Part shown: positions 44,663 through 54,211 of the stretch, piece after piece
Layout: each line of letters opens with the position of its first letter
Position numbering within the stretch: the first letter of the stretch is position 1
Notes under the pieces: model-generated
What the model was told of the DNA's origin: nothing
Database searches by the model: none
The model's input: the letters and a program-made list of their open reading frames with translations, nothing else
Translations under genes and position numbers: made by a program
Source of the DNA: Curtobacterium sp. TC1
GTDB taxonomy: Bacteria; Actinomycetota; Actinomycetes; Actinomycetales; Microbacteriaceae
Reading direction: 5' to 3'
DNA: 64,000 nucleotides
NCBI RefSeq assembly: GCF_019844075.1
Contig: NZ_CP081964.1
Location: 2,790,001-2,854,000, forward strand

Positions 44663-45352
44663 TCAGATGCTGTTGACGTCCAGCGGGATGCCGGGGCCGA
44701 AGGTCGTCGAGACGGCGCCCTTCATGACGTAACGGCCCTTCGAGGAGCTCGGCTTGAGGCGGTTGATCTCCTCGAGCGCGGTCGAGATGTTCTCGTCGAG
44801 CTGCTCCGGCGTGAACGAGGCCTTGCCGACGACGAAGTGCACGTTGGCGTGCTTGTCGACGCGGAACTCGATCTTGCCGCCCTTGATGTCGTTGACGGCC
44901 TGCGCCACGTTCGGGGTCACGGTGCCGGTCTTCGGGTTGGGCATGAGGCCACGCGGGCCGAGCACCTTGCCGAGACGACCGACCTTGCCCATGAGCTCGG
45001 GCGTCGCGACGGCGGAGTCGAAGGCGGTGTAGCCCTCGGCGACCTTCGCGATGAGCTCGTCGCCACCGACCTCGTCGGCGCCGGCTGCGATCGCGGCCTC
45101 GGCCGCCGCACCCGTCGCGAACACGATGACGCGGGCGGTCTTGCCCGTGCCGTGCGGCAGGATGACCGTGCCACGGACCATCTGGTCCGCCTTGCGCGGG
45201 TCGACGCCGAGCTTCAGTGCGACCTCGACCGTGGAGTCGGTCTTCGCAGAGCCGGTCTCCTTGGCCAGGGCGACTGCCTCGGTCGGGGTGTAGAACTTGT
45301 CGGCCTCGATCTTCGCGGCCGCGGCTTCGTAGGCCTTGGACTTCTTCGCCAT
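44663..45352 (-). CDS. rplA: Ribosomal protein L1
   Basis: The protein has 229 residues, full length. [27 protein letters not shown] and [10 protein letters not shown] are L1 signatures. It binds 23S rRNA at the L1 stalk and is usually also an operon repressor. It follows rplK by 90 bases, which is the usual pairing. AAGGAGAC lies before ATG 45352. Confidence 0.98.
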   Translation of the reverse strand: MAKKSKAYEAAAAKIEADKFYTPTEAVALAKETGSAKTDSTVEVALKLGVDPRKADQMVRGTVILPHGTGKTARVIVFATGAAAEAAIAAGADEVGGDELIAKVAEGYTAFDSAVATPELMGKVGRLGKVLGPRGLMPNPKTGTVTPNVAQAVNDIKGGKIEFRVDKHANVHFVVGKASFTPEQLDENISTALEEINRLKPSSSKGRYVMKGAVSTTFGPGIPLDVNSI

Positions 45353-45442
45353 GGTGGTCTCCTTGCGAGATACGTGGTTGACGAGCCGGCGCGGCTCTCC
45401 CACGGAAAGGTGTCTGGGTGTGGGCCGGAGCCCGATCGGTGC

Positions 45443-45874
45443 TTAGGCCTCGACCGTGATGCCCATCGAGCGTGCGGTGCCAGCGATGATCTTCGCGGCC
45501 TGCTCGATGTCGTTGGCGTTCAGGTCGGCCTGCTTGGTCTCGGCGATCTGACGGACCTGGTCCATCGAGATCTTCGCGACCTTGACCGTGTGCGGGGTCG
45601 CGGACCCCTTCTGCACACCAGCAGCCTTCTTGATGAGTTCAGCGGCCGGCGGAGTCTTGAGGACGAACGTGAACGAACGGTCCTCGTAGACGGTGATCTC
45701 GACCGGCACGACGTTGCCACGCTGCGACTCGGTCGCCGCGTTGTACGCCTTGCAGAACTCCATGATGTTGACGCCGTGCTGACCGAGTGCCGGACCGATC
45801 GGCGGGGCCGGGTTGGCGGCCCCCGCGTTGATCTGCAGCTTGATCAGGCCCGTGACCTTCTTCTTCGGTGCCAT
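45443..45874 (-). CDS. rplK: Ribosomal protein L11
   Basis: The protein has 143 residues. [34 protein letters not shown] is the canonical start. It binds the GTPase-associated centre. The start ATG 45874 has AGGAGGAAG upstream. It is preceded by nusG in the order nusG-rplK-rplA. Confidence 0.98.
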   Translation of the reverse strand: MAPKKKVTGLIKLQINAGAANPAPPIGPALGQHGVNIMEFCKAYNAATESQRGNVVPVEITVYEDRSFTFVLKTPPAAELIKKAAGVQKGSATPHTVKVAKISMDQVRQIAETKQADLNANDIEQAAKIIAGTARSMGITVEA

Positions 45875-46018
45875 GACTTGTCTTCCTCCTGGAATCGAAC
45901 GCACGGGGATCCGTGCACTCTCCCGCTGGTCCGGCCGTTCCGGACCGCGGTGAAGGCCCACACGCACGAGGCGTGCGGGCCCAAACTCGATGAGTCTACC
46001 CGAACGGGCAGACCTGGA

Positions 46019-47032
46019 CTAGAGCTTCGTGACCTGGTCGAAGCTGAGCTCGACCGGGGTCTCGCGCTCGAACAGCGAGACGAGGACGGTGAGCTTGCCG
46101 CTCTCCGGCTTGATCTCGGAGATCGAACCGGGAAGGCCCGCGAACGAGCCCTCCTTGATGGTGATCGTCTCGCCGACCTCGAAGTCGACCTCGGCCGCGG
46201 GCTGCGCCTGCAGGGAACCGCCGGACTTCGAGCCACCCTTGGTCGGGGCGGCCTCGGCGACCTGCACGAGGGACTTGAGCATGCCGAACGCCTCGTCGAA
46301 ACGGAGCGGCGTCGGGTTGTGCGCGTTGCCGACGAAGCCGGTGACGCCGGGAGTGTGCCGGACGACCGACCACGAGTCCTCGTTGAGGTCCATGCGGACG
46401 AGCACGTACGAGGGGATCCGGACGCGGGTGACCAGCTTGCGCTGCCCGTTCTTGATCTCGACGACGTCCTCCATCGGGACCTCGACCTGGTAGATCGAGT
46501 CCTCCATCGACATCGACACCATGCGGTTCTCGATGTTCGACTTCACGCGGCGCTCGAAGCCCGCGTAGGAGTGGATGACGTACCACTTGCCCGGCTTCAT
46601 CCGCAGCTCGACCTTGAAGGCCTCGTACGGGTCGACCTCGGCCTCTTCGGCGTCGTCGTCCTCGGCGTCGATGGCTTCGTCGGCGGCGAGGGCCTCGTTC
46701 GCCGCTTCGGCGGTCTCGGACTCGAGTTCGATCTCTTCCTCGTCCTCGACGGCCTCCACCGCAGCCTCGGCCTCGTCGGCGGAGTCGATCTCGAGGGCGT
46801 CCTCGACGACGGCGTCGGCCTCGGGGTCCTTGGACTCCTGCAGCGCGGTCAGCTCCTCGTCGATGCCGAGGGACTCGTCGTCCTCGGACTCGACGGAGAT
46901 CGCGCGCTCCTCGGCGGACTCGGCGGAGCGCTCCTCGCCGGTCTCGACGTCGCCTTCCTGGTTCTCCTCGACCTCGGAGGACTGCTCGGCAGCCGTCGCG
47001 AGGTCGATGTCGTCGCGGGAGTAGTCAGACAC
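46019..47032 (-). CDS. nusG: Transcription elongation factor NusG with long acidic N-terminus
   Basis: The protein has 337 residues, longer than the usual 180-270. The first 135 residues are Glu/Asp/Ala-rich with no fold visible; the NGN domain (about 145-240, [22 protein letters not shown]) and KOW domain (about 275-337, [19 protein letters not shown]) follow, separated by a Gly/Ser/Lys insert. It binds RNA polymerase and ribosomes during elongation. It follows secE by 119 bases. Confidence 0.95.
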   Translation of the reverse strand: MSDYSRDDIDLATAAEQSSEVEENQEGDVETGEERSAESAEERAISVESEDDESLGIDEELTALQESKDPEADAVVEDALEIDSADEAEAAVEAVEDEEEIELESETAEAANEALAADEAIDAEDDDAEEAEVDPYEAFKVELRMKPGKWYVIHSYAGFERRVKSNIENRMVSMSMEDSIYQVEVPMEDVVEIKNGQRKLVTRVRIPSYVLVRMDLNEDSWSVVRHTPGVTGFVGNAHNPTPLRFDEAFGMLKSLVQVAEAAPTKGGSKSGGSLQAQPAAEVDFEVGETITIKEGSFAGLPGSISEIKPESGKLTVLVSLFERETPVELSFDQVTKL

Positions 47033-47151
47033 AGTCGATTCTTTCCGTTCGGTGGTGCGGGTCGGGATGGCGGACGGTCCTGGTCACGATCGGCTCCGTC
47101 TCGGGCGACCGTACTCCACGCGACTGCCGCACAGGGCAGTCGACGTCCGGG

Positions 47152-47430
47152 TCAGGCCGTGGGCCCGTTGCCGAAGACGTACCCGACGCCGAGACCGAAC
47201 ACGAAGTCGAGGATCGACACCAGGATCATCATCACGACGACGAAGACGAGCACGACCAGCGTGTAGCTGAAGAGCTCCTTGCGGGTCGGCGTCACGACCT
47301 TGCGCAGCTCGCCGATCACCTGGCGGATGAAGAGCACGATGGCAGCGATCGGACCCCGGCGCTCGGCCCGGTCCTGCTTCGCCTTGGCGACGACGTCGTC
47401 CGCCGTCGTCTCCATGTCTTTGCTCGCCAA
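47152..47430 (-). CDS. secE: Preprotein translocase subunit SecE
   Basis: The protein has 92 residues with one membrane helix (about 57-80) preceded by the amphipathic [16 protein letters not shown] motif that clamps SecY. Start TTG 47430 is preceded by GGAAGGG; an ATG at 47415 is possible but has no site. It sits between tRNA-Trp and nusG, the standard order. Confidence 0.92.
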   Translation of the reverse strand: MASKDMETTADDVVAKAKQDRAERRGPIAAIVLFIRQVIGELRKVVTPTRKELFSYTLVVLVFVVVMMILVSILDFVFGLGVGYVFGNGPTA

Positions 47431-47450
47431 CTTCTACCCTTCCAGAGTTG

Positions 47451-47523
47451 CAGGGCGGACAGGACTCGAACCTGCAACCTGCGGTTTTGGAGACCGCTGC
47501 TCTACCAATTGAGCCACCGCCCT
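47451..47523 (-). tRNA. tRNA-Trp (CCA)
   Basis: A 73-base cloverleaf on the minus strand with acceptor AGGGCGG/CCGCCCT, anticodon loop CTCCAAA (anticodon CCA) and T-loop TTCGAGT. The CCA end is not encoded. Confidence 0.95.
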
Positions 47524-47634
47524 TCAGAGCACGTCCGTCACCGATCGTGTTCCGGTGGTCGAGTGTACGGGAGTCCGTCACACGGTGTCCACTTGGCCCC
47601 CTCCACGGCGTGCCGCGCCGATAGGCTGGGACCC

Positions 47635-48885
47635 GTGAGCACCGCAGCCCCCGGCCCCGAGTCCACCGCAACCCCCGCCGCCGCGCCGACCGATCGGCCG
47701 CGCATCGCGTCCCGCATCGCGGCGATCGCCGAGTCCGCGACGCTCAAGGTCGACGCGAAGGCCAAGGCCCTGAAGGCCGCGGGTCGCCCCGTCATCTCCT
47801 TCGCCGCCGGCGAGCCCGACTTCGCGACGCCCGACCACGTGGTCGTCGCCGCGGTCGAGGCCGCACAGGACCCGAAGAACCACCGCTACACGCCCGCGAC
47901 CGGCCTGCCGGAGCTGAAGCAGGCCATCGCCGACAAGACCGCACGCGAGTCCGGCATCACCGTCGACCCGTCGCAGGTGATCGTCACCAACGGCGGCAAG
48001 CAGGCCGTCTACCAGGCGTTCCAGACGATCGTCGACGCCGGGGACGAGGTCCTGCTCCCCGCCCCGTACTGGACCACCTACCCCGAGGCCATCCGCCTGG
48101 CCGGTGGCGAGCCGGTCGAGGTCTTCGCCGGCAGCGACCAGGGGTACCTCGTGACCGTCGAGCAGCTCGAGGCCGCGCGCACCCCGAAGACGAAGGCGCT
48201 GCTGTTCTGCTCGCCGTCGAACCCGACCGGTGCCGTGTACACCGCCGAGCAGACCGCGGCGATCGGCGAGTGGGCGCTCGAGCACGGCATCTGGGTCATC
48301 AGCGACGAGATCTACCAGGACCTCGTCTACGACGGGCTGCGCTTCACCGGCATCCTCGACGCCGTGCCGGCCCTCGCCGACACCACCATCCTGGTCAACG
48401 GCGTCGCCAAGACCTACGCGATGACCGGCTGGCGCGTCGGCTGGTTCATCGGCCCGGCCGACGCCGTCAAGGCCGCGTCGAACCTGCAGTCGCACCTGTC
48501 GTCGAACGTGTCGAACGTGTCCCAGCGCGCCGCGATCGCCGCCCTCACCGGGCCACAGGAGCCGGTGGCGGCCATGCGCGAGGCCTTCGACCGCCGTCGC
48601 CAGGCCATCGTCGCCGGGCTCAACGCGATCCCGGGCGTCGTCACGCCGACCCCGCAGGGTGCCTTCTACGTCTACCCGGACGTCACCGCACTGCTCGGTC
48701 GCGAGTGGGCGGGCTCGACCCCGACGACGACCCTCGAGCTGGCCGACCTGATCCTCGAGCACGCCGAGGTCGCGGTCGTCCCGGGCGAGGCCTTCGGACC
48801 CTCGGGCTACCTGCGGCTGTCGTACGCGCTCGGCGACGACGACATCGCCGAGGGCGTGGTCCGCCTGGCGCGGTTCTTCGCGTAG
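47635..48885 (+). CDS. Aspartate aminotransferase-like PLP enzyme
   Basis: The protein has 416 residues, fold type I. It has [20 protein letters not shown] and [17 protein letters not shown] with the PLP lysine at 259, the pattern of class I subgroup gamma aspartate/prephenate aminotransferases. It makes aspartate or related amino acids. GTG 47635 follows TAGGCT by seven bases (47622-47627): leaderless. The first 20 residues are Ala/Pro-rich and extra compared with relatives. Confidence 0.9.
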   Translation: MSTAAPGPESTATPAAAPTDRPRIASRIAAIAESATLKVDAKAKALKAAGRPVISFAAGEPDFATPDHVVVAAVEAAQDPKNHRYTPATGLPELKQAIADKTARESGITVDPSQVIVTNGGKQAVYQAFQTIVDAGDEVLLPAPYWTTYPEAIRLAGGEPVEVFAGSDQGYLVTVEQLEAARTPKTKALLFCSPSNPTGAVYTAEQTAAIGEWALEHGIWVISDEIYQDLVYDGLRFTGILDAVPALADTTILVNGVAKTYAMTGWRVGWFIGPADAVKAASNLQSHLSSNVSNVSQRAAIAALTGPQEPVAAMREAFDRRRQAIVAGLNAIPGVVTPTPQGAFYVYPDVTALLGREWAGSTPTTTLELADLILEHAEVAVVPGEAFGPSGYLRLSYALGDDDIAEGVVRLARFFA

Positions 48886-48900
48886 ACCCCACGCACCACA

Positions 48901-48931
48901 GAACGGGCCACCTCGTCGAGGTGGCCCGTTC
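48901..48931. terminator. Bidirectional terminator-like hairpin
   Basis: GAACGGGCCACCTC pairs perfectly with GAGGTGGCCCGTTC with a three-base loop, between two convergent genes. Confidence 0.8.
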
Positions 48932-48970
48932 GCACGTCCGGGAGGCCCGTGGGGCGTCGCGCGGGCGTCC

Positions 48971-49999
48971 TCAGTCGAGCAGGTCGCCCACCACGACGGG
49001 CTCCGGCACGAGCGAGACCCCGAAGCGGTTCAGGACGGTCACCTGCACGTACCGTGCGAGCTCCGCCACCTGGGCGGCCGTCGCTCCGCCGCGGTTCGTC
49101 AGCGCGAGGGTGTGCTTCGACGAGATCGCCGCCCGCGACCCCGGCACGGCGTAGCCGCGGTGCACCCCGGCGTGCTCGATGAGCCAGGCGGCGCTGAGCT
49201 TGACGTCGTCACCAGCCGGCCACCGTGGCGCATCGGCGGGCAGCGTCTCGGCGAAGGCCGCGGACACGATCGGGTTCGTGAAGAACGACCCGGCGCTCCA
49301 GGTGTCCCGGTCGTCGGCGTCGAGCACCATGCCCTTCGAGGCGCGGAGCCGCAGGACCTCGTCGCGCACCGTGGTCGGTTCCACGAGGGCACCGAGGTCG
49401 ACCCCGAGCGAACCGGCGAGCTGGGCGTACCGCACCGGCACGCCGTGCTCGCCCGCAGTGCCGAGCCGGAACTCGACCGTCAGCACGACACCGCGGCGTC
49501 CGTGCTTGAGGGTCGACGTGCGGTAGCCGAGCGCCAGCTCGGCCGCGGGGACCCACGTGCGCTCCCCCGTGGCCGCATCGAGGAACTCGACCCGGGTGAG
49601 CACGTCGGAGAGCTCGACCCCGTAGGCGCCGATGTTCTGCACGGGGGCGGCGCCGACGGTGCCCGGGATGCCGCTGAGGGCCTCCAGACCGGTCCAGCCG
49701 TTCGCGACGGTGGTGGCGACGAACGCGTCCCAGGGTTCACCGGCCGCGACGCGGACGGTGACGCCGTCGGCGTCGGCGTCGGCCTCCACGCCCGAGGTGC
49801 GGACCAGGACGACGGTGCCGTCGAAGCCGGAGTCGGCGACCAGCAGGTTGCTGCCGCCGCCGAGGACCAGCCACTCGTGGTCGTCCCACGCCGCGCGCGT
49901 GTGGGCGACGAGCTCGTCGGTCGTCGTGGCCGTCAGCAGCCGCGTGGCCGGACCGCCGACGCCGAGCGTCGTGAGGTCGGCGAGCACCGGCTCGTGCAC
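48971..49999 (-). CDS. murB: UDP-N-acetylenolpyruvoylglucosamine reductase
   Basis: The protein has 342 residues. The flavin-binding LGGGSNLL and the substrate domain SGIPGTVGAAPVQNIGAYG are diagnostic; the C-terminal part with SAAWLIEHAG is complete (type I MurB). It makes UDP-MurNAc for peptidoglycan. GTG 49999 lies two bases after the stop of the dehydratase gene before it, so translation is coupled. Confidence 0.95.
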   Translation of the reverse strand: MHEPVLADLTTLGVGGPATRLLTATTTDELVAHTRAAWDDHEWLVLGGGSNLLVADSGFDGTVVLVRTSGVEADADADGVTVRVAAGEPWDAFVATTVANGWTGLEALSGIPGTVGAAPVQNIGAYGVELSDVLTRVEFLDAATGERTWVPAAELALGYRTSTLKHGRRGVVLTVEFRLGTAGEHGVPVRYAQLAGSLGVDLGALVEPTTVRDEVLRLRASKGMVLDADDRDTWSAGSFFTNPIVSAAFAETLPADAPRWPAGDDVKLSAAWLIEHAGVHRGYAVPGSRAAISSKHTLALTNRGGATAAQVAELARYVQVTVLNRFGVSLVPEPVVVGDLLD

Positions 50000-50001
50000 G
50001 G

Positions 50002-50427
50002 TCAGCGGAACGCCACCGTGACCTGCGCCTTGCCGAGCACGGTCTGCCCGCCGGCGGTCACGGTGAGGTCGATGCGCTTCGGCCGGCCGTCGTCGTCGAC
50101 GGTCCCGACCTTGGCGACGATGCCGATGGTCGCGCCCTGCTCGGGGTCCACGACGACGGGGCGGGTGAAGCGGACGCCGTAGCCCGCGATCCAGCCGCTG
50201 TCGCCGAGCCACTCGGAGACCGGCTGCACGGCGAGGCCCATCGTGAGCATGCCGTGCGCGAGGACGCCGGGCAGGCCGACCGAGGCGACGACGTCGTCGC
50301 GGTAGTGGATCGGGTTGAAGTCACCGGAGGCGCCGGCGTAGCGGACGAGCGAGTCGCGGGTGACGTGCACCTCGCGCTCGGCGACCACCGTGCCGACCTC
50401 GATCGCGGTGGCGGGTGCGGCGGTCAT
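50002..50427 (-). CDS. MaoC-type (R)-hydratase, HadB-like
   Basis: The protein has 141 residues. RYAGASGDFNPIHYRDD is the hot-dog-fold hydratase catalytic motif (D...H). It pairs with the protein encoded just upstream, as HadA/HadB do, to dehydrate 3-hydroxyacyl intermediates. It overlaps its partner (ATGA) and is coupled to murB. Confidence 0.88.
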   Translation of the reverse strand: MTAAPATAIEVGTVVAEREVHVTRDSLVRYAGASGDFNPIHYRDDVVASVGLPGVLAHGMLTMGLAVQPVSEWLGDSGWIAGYGVRFTRPVVVDPEQGATIGIVAKVGTVDDDGRPKRIDLTVTAGGQTVLGKAQVTVAFR

Positions 50428-50873
50428 GCGTCGTCTCCTCGGACCACGAGGGTCGACGTCGCCGTGACGACGTGCTCCCCCGCGGCGTCGTTCATGGTGC
50501 TCTGGGCCGTGACCATCGCGTTGCCGCCGAGCGTCTTCACGCTCGTGACGGTCAGGGTCGCGGTGAGCTCGTCGCCGGCCACGATGGGCCGGTCGTAGGT
50601 GAAGGACTGCTCGCCGTGCACGACGCGGGAGAAGTCGATGCCGGCGTCCGGCTCGGCCAGGAGCTGCGCGAGCGTGGCTTCCTGCACGACGACGGCGAAG
50701 GTCGGCGGGGCGACGACGTCGGCGTACCCGGCGGCACGGGCCGCGTCGGGTTCGTGGTGGACGGGGTTGGTCGCGAACACCGCGCGCGAGAACTCGCGCA
50801 CCTTCTCGCGACCGACCAGGTAGGGCTGGGCCGGCGGGAACGTCCTGCCGACGAGCTCGGGGTTCACTGACAC
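50424..50873 (-). CDS. MaoC-type FAS1-like dehydratase, HadA-like
   Basis: The protein has 149 residues with a hot-dog fold lacking the hydratase motif; NPVHHEPDAARAAGYADVVAPPTFAV is the signature of the FAS1-like dehydratase N-terminal domain. It forms a heterodimer with the HadB-like protein. GTG 50873 follows TAGACT by six bases (leaderless). hadABC beside tRNA-Trp-secE-nusG-rplK-rplA is the mycobacterial order, so this neighbourhood is conserved. Confidence 0.85.
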   Translation of the reverse strand: MSVNPELVGRTFPPAQPYLVGREKVREFSRAVFATNPVHHEPDAARAAGYADVVAPPTFAVVVQEATLAQLLAEPDAGIDFSRVVHGEQSFTYDRPIVAGDELTATLTVTSVKTLGGNAMVTAQSTMNDAAGEHVVTATSTLVVRGDDA

Positions 50874-51003
50874 GTCGGCAGTCTACCGACGCCCGTCCTG
50901 GGGCCTGTCGATGCTGAGGATGCATCGGCTAGGCTTGCCTCGTCGGTTCGGGGGAACCGGCGGTCCGGTGTCGACACCGGATCGGGGAACGGGGGGAGCA
51001 ACG

Positions 51004-51402
51004 ATGGACAGCAGGACCGAGTTCGCCGTGCACACGGGAGACCGCTGCACCGCGATGGAGGTCGCCGGCGCGGCGCTCCGCACCACGGGACACCACGTCG
51101 AGTCGACCGGTGGGACCCTCACCGCGACGACCGGCAACCGGCTGCTGACGATCCTGCTCGGCGCGCTCGTGCACCCGGCCAGCGAGTTCCGGCGCTACGA
51201 GCTGTCGACGACCGTCACGGGAACGTCCACCACGATCACGCTCCGGCACAGCGGACACGGGACGGCCGTCTCCGGCGGCAGCATCGGCGCGAGCCGGCGA
51301 CGAGCGGCTTGGCACGAGGTGAGCGCGTCGGTCGAGCGTGCGCTGCGGTCCGCCGGCGTGTTGCAGGCGCGGACCGGCACCGGGTCGCACTCCGCGCTGT
51401 AG
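51004..51402 (+). CDS. Unknown 132-residue protein
   Basis: The protein is hydrophilic with many Thr, Ser and Arg and no recognised domain. It has a short hydrophobic stretch (LLTILLGALVH) that is too weak for a confident membrane helix. GGGGGGAG precedes ATG 51004, and a TAGGCT -10 lies at 50930-50935. It is convergent with the tRNA-Met gene. Confidence 0.55.
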   Translation: MDSRTEFAVHTGDRCTAMEVAGAALRTTGHHVESTGGTLTATTGNRLLTILLGALVHPASEFRRYELSTTVTGTSTTITLRHSGHGTAVSGGSIGASRRRAAWHEVSASVERALRSAGVLQARTGTGSHSAL

Positions 51403-51441
51403 GCCCGGTCACGGGGCGGACGGGAGGCCCGGGAACGACGA

Positions 51442-51468
51442 AAGCCCGGCGAACAGATCGCCGGGCTT
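51442..51468. terminator. Terminator-like hairpin
   Basis: AAGCCCGGCGA pairs with TCGCCGGGCTT. It can end both the 132-residue gene and the tRNA-Met transcript. Confidence 0.7.
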
Positions 51469-51472
51469 GCTG

Positions 51473-51546
51473 TAGCGAGGGCGGGACTTGAACCCGCGAC
51501 CCCACGATTATGAGTCGTGTGCTCTAACCAACTGAGCTACCCCGCC
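51473..51546 (-). tRNA. tRNA-Met (CAT)
   Basis: A 74-base cloverleaf with anticodon loop CTCATAA. The acceptor stem has two G-T pairs. The D-arm AGCTCAGTTGGTTAGAGCA is that of an elongator methionine tRNA. Confidence 0.9.
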
Positions 51547-51578
51547 AGAGATCCGGAGCGACACGCGCACCGGGTCGG

Positions 51579-51650
51579 AGCCCCGAGTCAGGATTGAACT
51601 GACGACCCCCTCCTTACCATGGAGGTGCTCTACCACTGAGCTATCGGGGC
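51579..51650 (-). tRNA. tRNA-Thr (GGT)
   Basis: A 72-base cloverleaf with acceptor GCCCCGA, anticodon loop ATGGTAA (GGT) and T-loop TTCAATC. It follows tRNA-Met on the same strand. Confidence 0.92.
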
Positions 51651-51743
51651 GATGTGCCGCGAACGGCACCACACGAGGATAGCAGACCTCCGACGCTGCT
51701 CCGGAACCGGGCGAGACGCCCGGGCGTGCCGCGCCGGTGACCG

Positions 51744-52961
51744 CTAGTTCGCGTTGGTCTGGAGCCACGCCAGCGGGTCCACCGGGACGCCGTCGACGTG
51801 CACCTCGAGGTGCAGGTGCGGGCCCGTGGAGTTGCCCGTGCTGCCCACGAGGCCGAGCTCGTCACCGACCTCGATCTGCTGGCCGGTGACCACCTTGAAG
51901 GAGTTGTCCTCCATGTGGCCGTACACGCTGACGAACTGCTTGCCGTCGACGTCGTGCTCGACCCAGACGTCGTTGCCGAAACCGCCGTCGTTCGCCTGCA
52001 CCTTGATGACGGTGCCGGCGGCGATGACACGGATCGGGGTGCCTTCGCCGGGGGCGAAGTCGACGCCCATGTGGTTCGTCGAGCAGAACGAGCAGCCGGC
52101 GACCTGGCGACCGCCGAAGCCCGACGTGATCGGGACCCCGGTGAGGAACGGCCACTGGATCGTGCCGGTCGGGTCGTTGGTGAAGCTCGAGGCGTCGACG
52201 TTCTTGTACTGCGTGGCGTCGGACACCGTGTACTGGTCACGGGTCGTCGAACCGTCGGCTGCTGCGCTGACGCTCATCGACTGGGTCGCACCGTTCGCCG
52301 TCGACCGGACCGCGGTGGAGCCGGTCTCCGGCACGTAGAGCGCCTGGGCGGGCAACGACGTCGAGACGACGAGCCCGGCGACGAAGAGGAGCGCACCGAC
52401 GGCCGTCACGCGTGACGCGGCACGGCGGAACGAGGCGCCCTGCTTGCGAGCGGTGGGGGCCGGCGCGGTGGTGCGGCTCGTTGCGATGTGCCGGGTGGCC
52501 CGGTCGACCTGCACGGCGGACGCCGCACGGCCGGTGCGCCGACGGGACGCCGGGACCTGGCCCATGACCCGACGGGGCTGCGGTGCAGCGGAGGACGGAG
52601 CGGCAGCGGGCACGGTGCGCGGTGCGGTGGCGTGGACGTCCGGCGACGTGGGGGCCGGCGGCGTCGTGATGCGCGATGCAGGTCGGACCGCCGACTCCGG
52701 CAGCGCGGGCGACGCCGGCGCGAGGTCGACCGGGGACACGGGAGCAGCGGCGGACGACGGCGTGGTCAGCCCGACGACCTCGTCGAACGACGGGCGCGCG
52801 GCGCTGTCGGGTGCGACGTCCTGCGTGTGGTCCTGCGTGACGGGAGCACCCTTCGCAGCCGCTCGCTCCGCCTCGATCCGTGCTCGTCGGGTCAGGTGGA
52901 CGACCGGGGTGGCGGCGTCGACGGGACCGGTGGGGACGGACGTCAGTGGGGAGTGGGGCAT
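51744..52961 (-). CDS. M23-family peptidase (peptidoglycan hydrolase)
   Basis: The protein has 405 residues. A long Pro/Ala/Ser/Thr-rich N-terminus (1-175), one membrane segment (about 190-210, VGALLFVAGLVVSTSLPAQA) and a C-terminal LytM domain with HMGVD and HLHLEV zinc motifs (complete) are seen. It likely cuts peptidoglycan crosslinks outside the cell while tethered by the membrane segment. A hairpin-like palindrome (52996-53014) lies 35 bases before the start. Confidence 0.88.
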   Translation of the reverse strand: MPHSPLTSVPTGPVDAATPVVHLTRRARIEAERAAAKGAPVTQDHTQDVAPDSAARPSFDEVVGLTTPSSAAAPVSPVDLAPASPALPESAVRPASRITTPPAPTSPDVHATAPRTVPAAAPSSAAPQPRRVMGQVPASRRRTGRAASAVQVDRATRHIATSRTTAPAPTARKQGASFRRAASRVTAVGALLFVAGLVVSTSLPAQALYVPETGSTAVRSTANGATQSMSVSAAADGSTTRDQYTVSDATQYKNVDASSFTNDPTGTIQWPFLTGVPITSGFGGRQVAGCSFCSTNHMGVDFAPGEGTPIRVIAAGTVIKVQANDGGFGNDVWVEHDVDGKQFVSVYGHMEDNSFKVVTGQQIEVGDELGLVGSTGNSTGPHLHLEVHVDGVPVDPLAWLQTNAN

Positions 52962-52995
52962 GCGTGCGGTGGCGATCCTGATCGGGGAAGGAGGG

Positions 52996-53014
52996 TGCTC
53001 GTTGGTAACGAGCA
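52996..53014. promoter_or_regulatory. Palindrome in the 5' region of the M23 gene
   Basis: TGCTCGTT and AACGAGCA are perfectly complementary with a three-base spacer. It lies between a possible -10 (TACCGT, about 53034-53039 on the minus strand) and the start codon, so it could be an operator or an mRNA hairpin. Confidence 0.5.
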
Positions 53015-53110
53015 GATAACGGGACCTGAGCACGGTAGCAAACGTCGTCGCACGTCGCCAGTCGTGGTCATGTCCACCGGGGACCCCCAGACCGAGGGAC
53101 CGTCCGGGGC

Positions 53111-53932
53111 TCAGGCGTCGAGTACCTCCGCTTCCAGTCCGCGCAGCAGGGCCTCGAGGTCGTCGGCGACCGCGGGGCTCGCGAACAGGAAGGAACGGGT
53201 GCCACCCGCTTCCCAGATGCGGACCGACGCTCCGGCCTCGTGCGCGACGACGGAGCCGCCGGCCATGTCCCACGGGTTGATCCCGCGCTCGTAGTAGGCG
53301 TCGACGACCCCGGCACCGACCGCGCAGCAGTCGAGCGACGCCGCTCCCCCGCGTCGGATGTCCCGTACCTCGCCGATGAGCCCGGCGAGCACGGCCACCT
53401 GCTCACGCCGTCGGTCGGCCGTGTACCCGAAGCCCGTCGCCACGAGCGTCTCGGCGAGCGAGGCGGGAGCGCTGACGGACAGGGGGACGCCGTCACGGGT
53501 GGCGCCCTGTCCGGCCGCTGCGCGGAACACGACCCCGGTGGCCGGGGCGACCACGACACCCGCGACGGGCTCCCACGTCGTCGGGTCGGCGGAGCCGCGC
53601 ACGACCCCGATGCTCACGCCGTAGTCGGCGCTGCCGTACAGGTAGTTGACGGTGCCGTCGATCGGGTCGACGACCCACGTGATGCCCGACTCCCCCGACG
53701 CCGAGCCCGACTCCTCACCGTGGAACGCGTCCTCCGGCCGGGCCTCGGCGATCCGGGTGCGGATGAGCGCCTCGACCTCGCGATCCGCCGCGGTGACCAC
53801 GTCGACGATGCTCGACTTGCGGTCGGCGACCTCGACCCCCTCGGCACGTCGTCGCGCGGCGAGCGTGGCCGCTTCGCGCGCGATCGTCTCGGCGAGGTCG
53901 GCGAACTGGGACGGTGTGCGGTCGGATGCCAT
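53111..53932 (-). CDS. Inositol monophosphatase-family protein
   Basis: The protein has 273 residues. HGEES (71-75), WVVDPIDGTVNY (86-97) and NPWDMAGG (near 222-229) are the metal-binding motifs of the family. It hydrolyses inositol-1-phosphate or a related sugar phosphate (CysQ-like activity is also possible). ATG 53932. Confidence 0.9.
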   Translation of the reverse strand: MASDRTPSQFADLAETIAREAATLAARRRAEGVEVADRKSSIVDVVTAADREVEALIRTRIAEARPEDAFHGEESGSASGESGITWVVDPIDGTVNYLYGSADYGVSIGVVRGSADPTTWEPVAGVVVAPATGVVFRAAAGQGATRDGVPLSVSAPASLAETLVATGFGYTADRRREQVAVLAGLIGEVRDIRRGGAASLDCCAVGAGVVDAYYERGINPWDMAGGSVVAHEAGASVRIWEAGGTRSFLFASPAVADDLEALLRGLEAEVLDA

Positions 53933-53957
53933 GCACCGATCCTGCCAGTGACGACGA

Positions 53958-53984
53958 AAGCCCCGTCCGGATCGGACGGGGCTT
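53958..53984. terminator. Terminator-like hairpin
   Basis: AAGCCCCGTCCG pairs with CGGACGGGGCTT just downstream of tRNA-Tyr. Confidence 0.75.
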
Positions 53985-53992
53985 CCAGGTGG

Positions 53993-54074
53993 TGGCAAGT
54001 GAGGGATTCGAACCCCCGAAGGCTACGCCGGCTGATTTACAGTCAGATCCCTTTGGCCGCTTGGGTAACTTGCC
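53993..54074 (-). tRNA. tRNA-Tyr (GTA)
   Basis: An 82-base class II cloverleaf with acceptor GGCAAGT, anticodon loop CTGTAAA (GTA), a long variable arm and T-loop TTCGAAT. Confidence 0.93.
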
Positions 54075-54211
54075 ATGCGCACCCAGCCGGTGTGATCACC
54101 AACCGAAGGCGCGCACAAAAGCATAGCGGATCCGGAACGGTGGTCGTGACCACCGTGAGCCGATCCGCGCGACCAGAACCGGGCCTCCTGTCCGCCGTTA
54201 GGCTGTCCGGC

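Noticed and set aside
44162..47266. A 1,034-codon plus-strand open frame over rplA-nusG-secE
   Set aside because: It is a complement-frame shadow of well-known ribosomal and NusG genes with an implausible Arg/Asp/Leu/Gly product.
52962..53110. c-di-AMP riboswitch upstream of the M23 peptidase
   Set aside because: Such switches precede related wall-hydrolase genes, but I cannot find the conserved blocks in the short leader; only a simple palindrome is visible.
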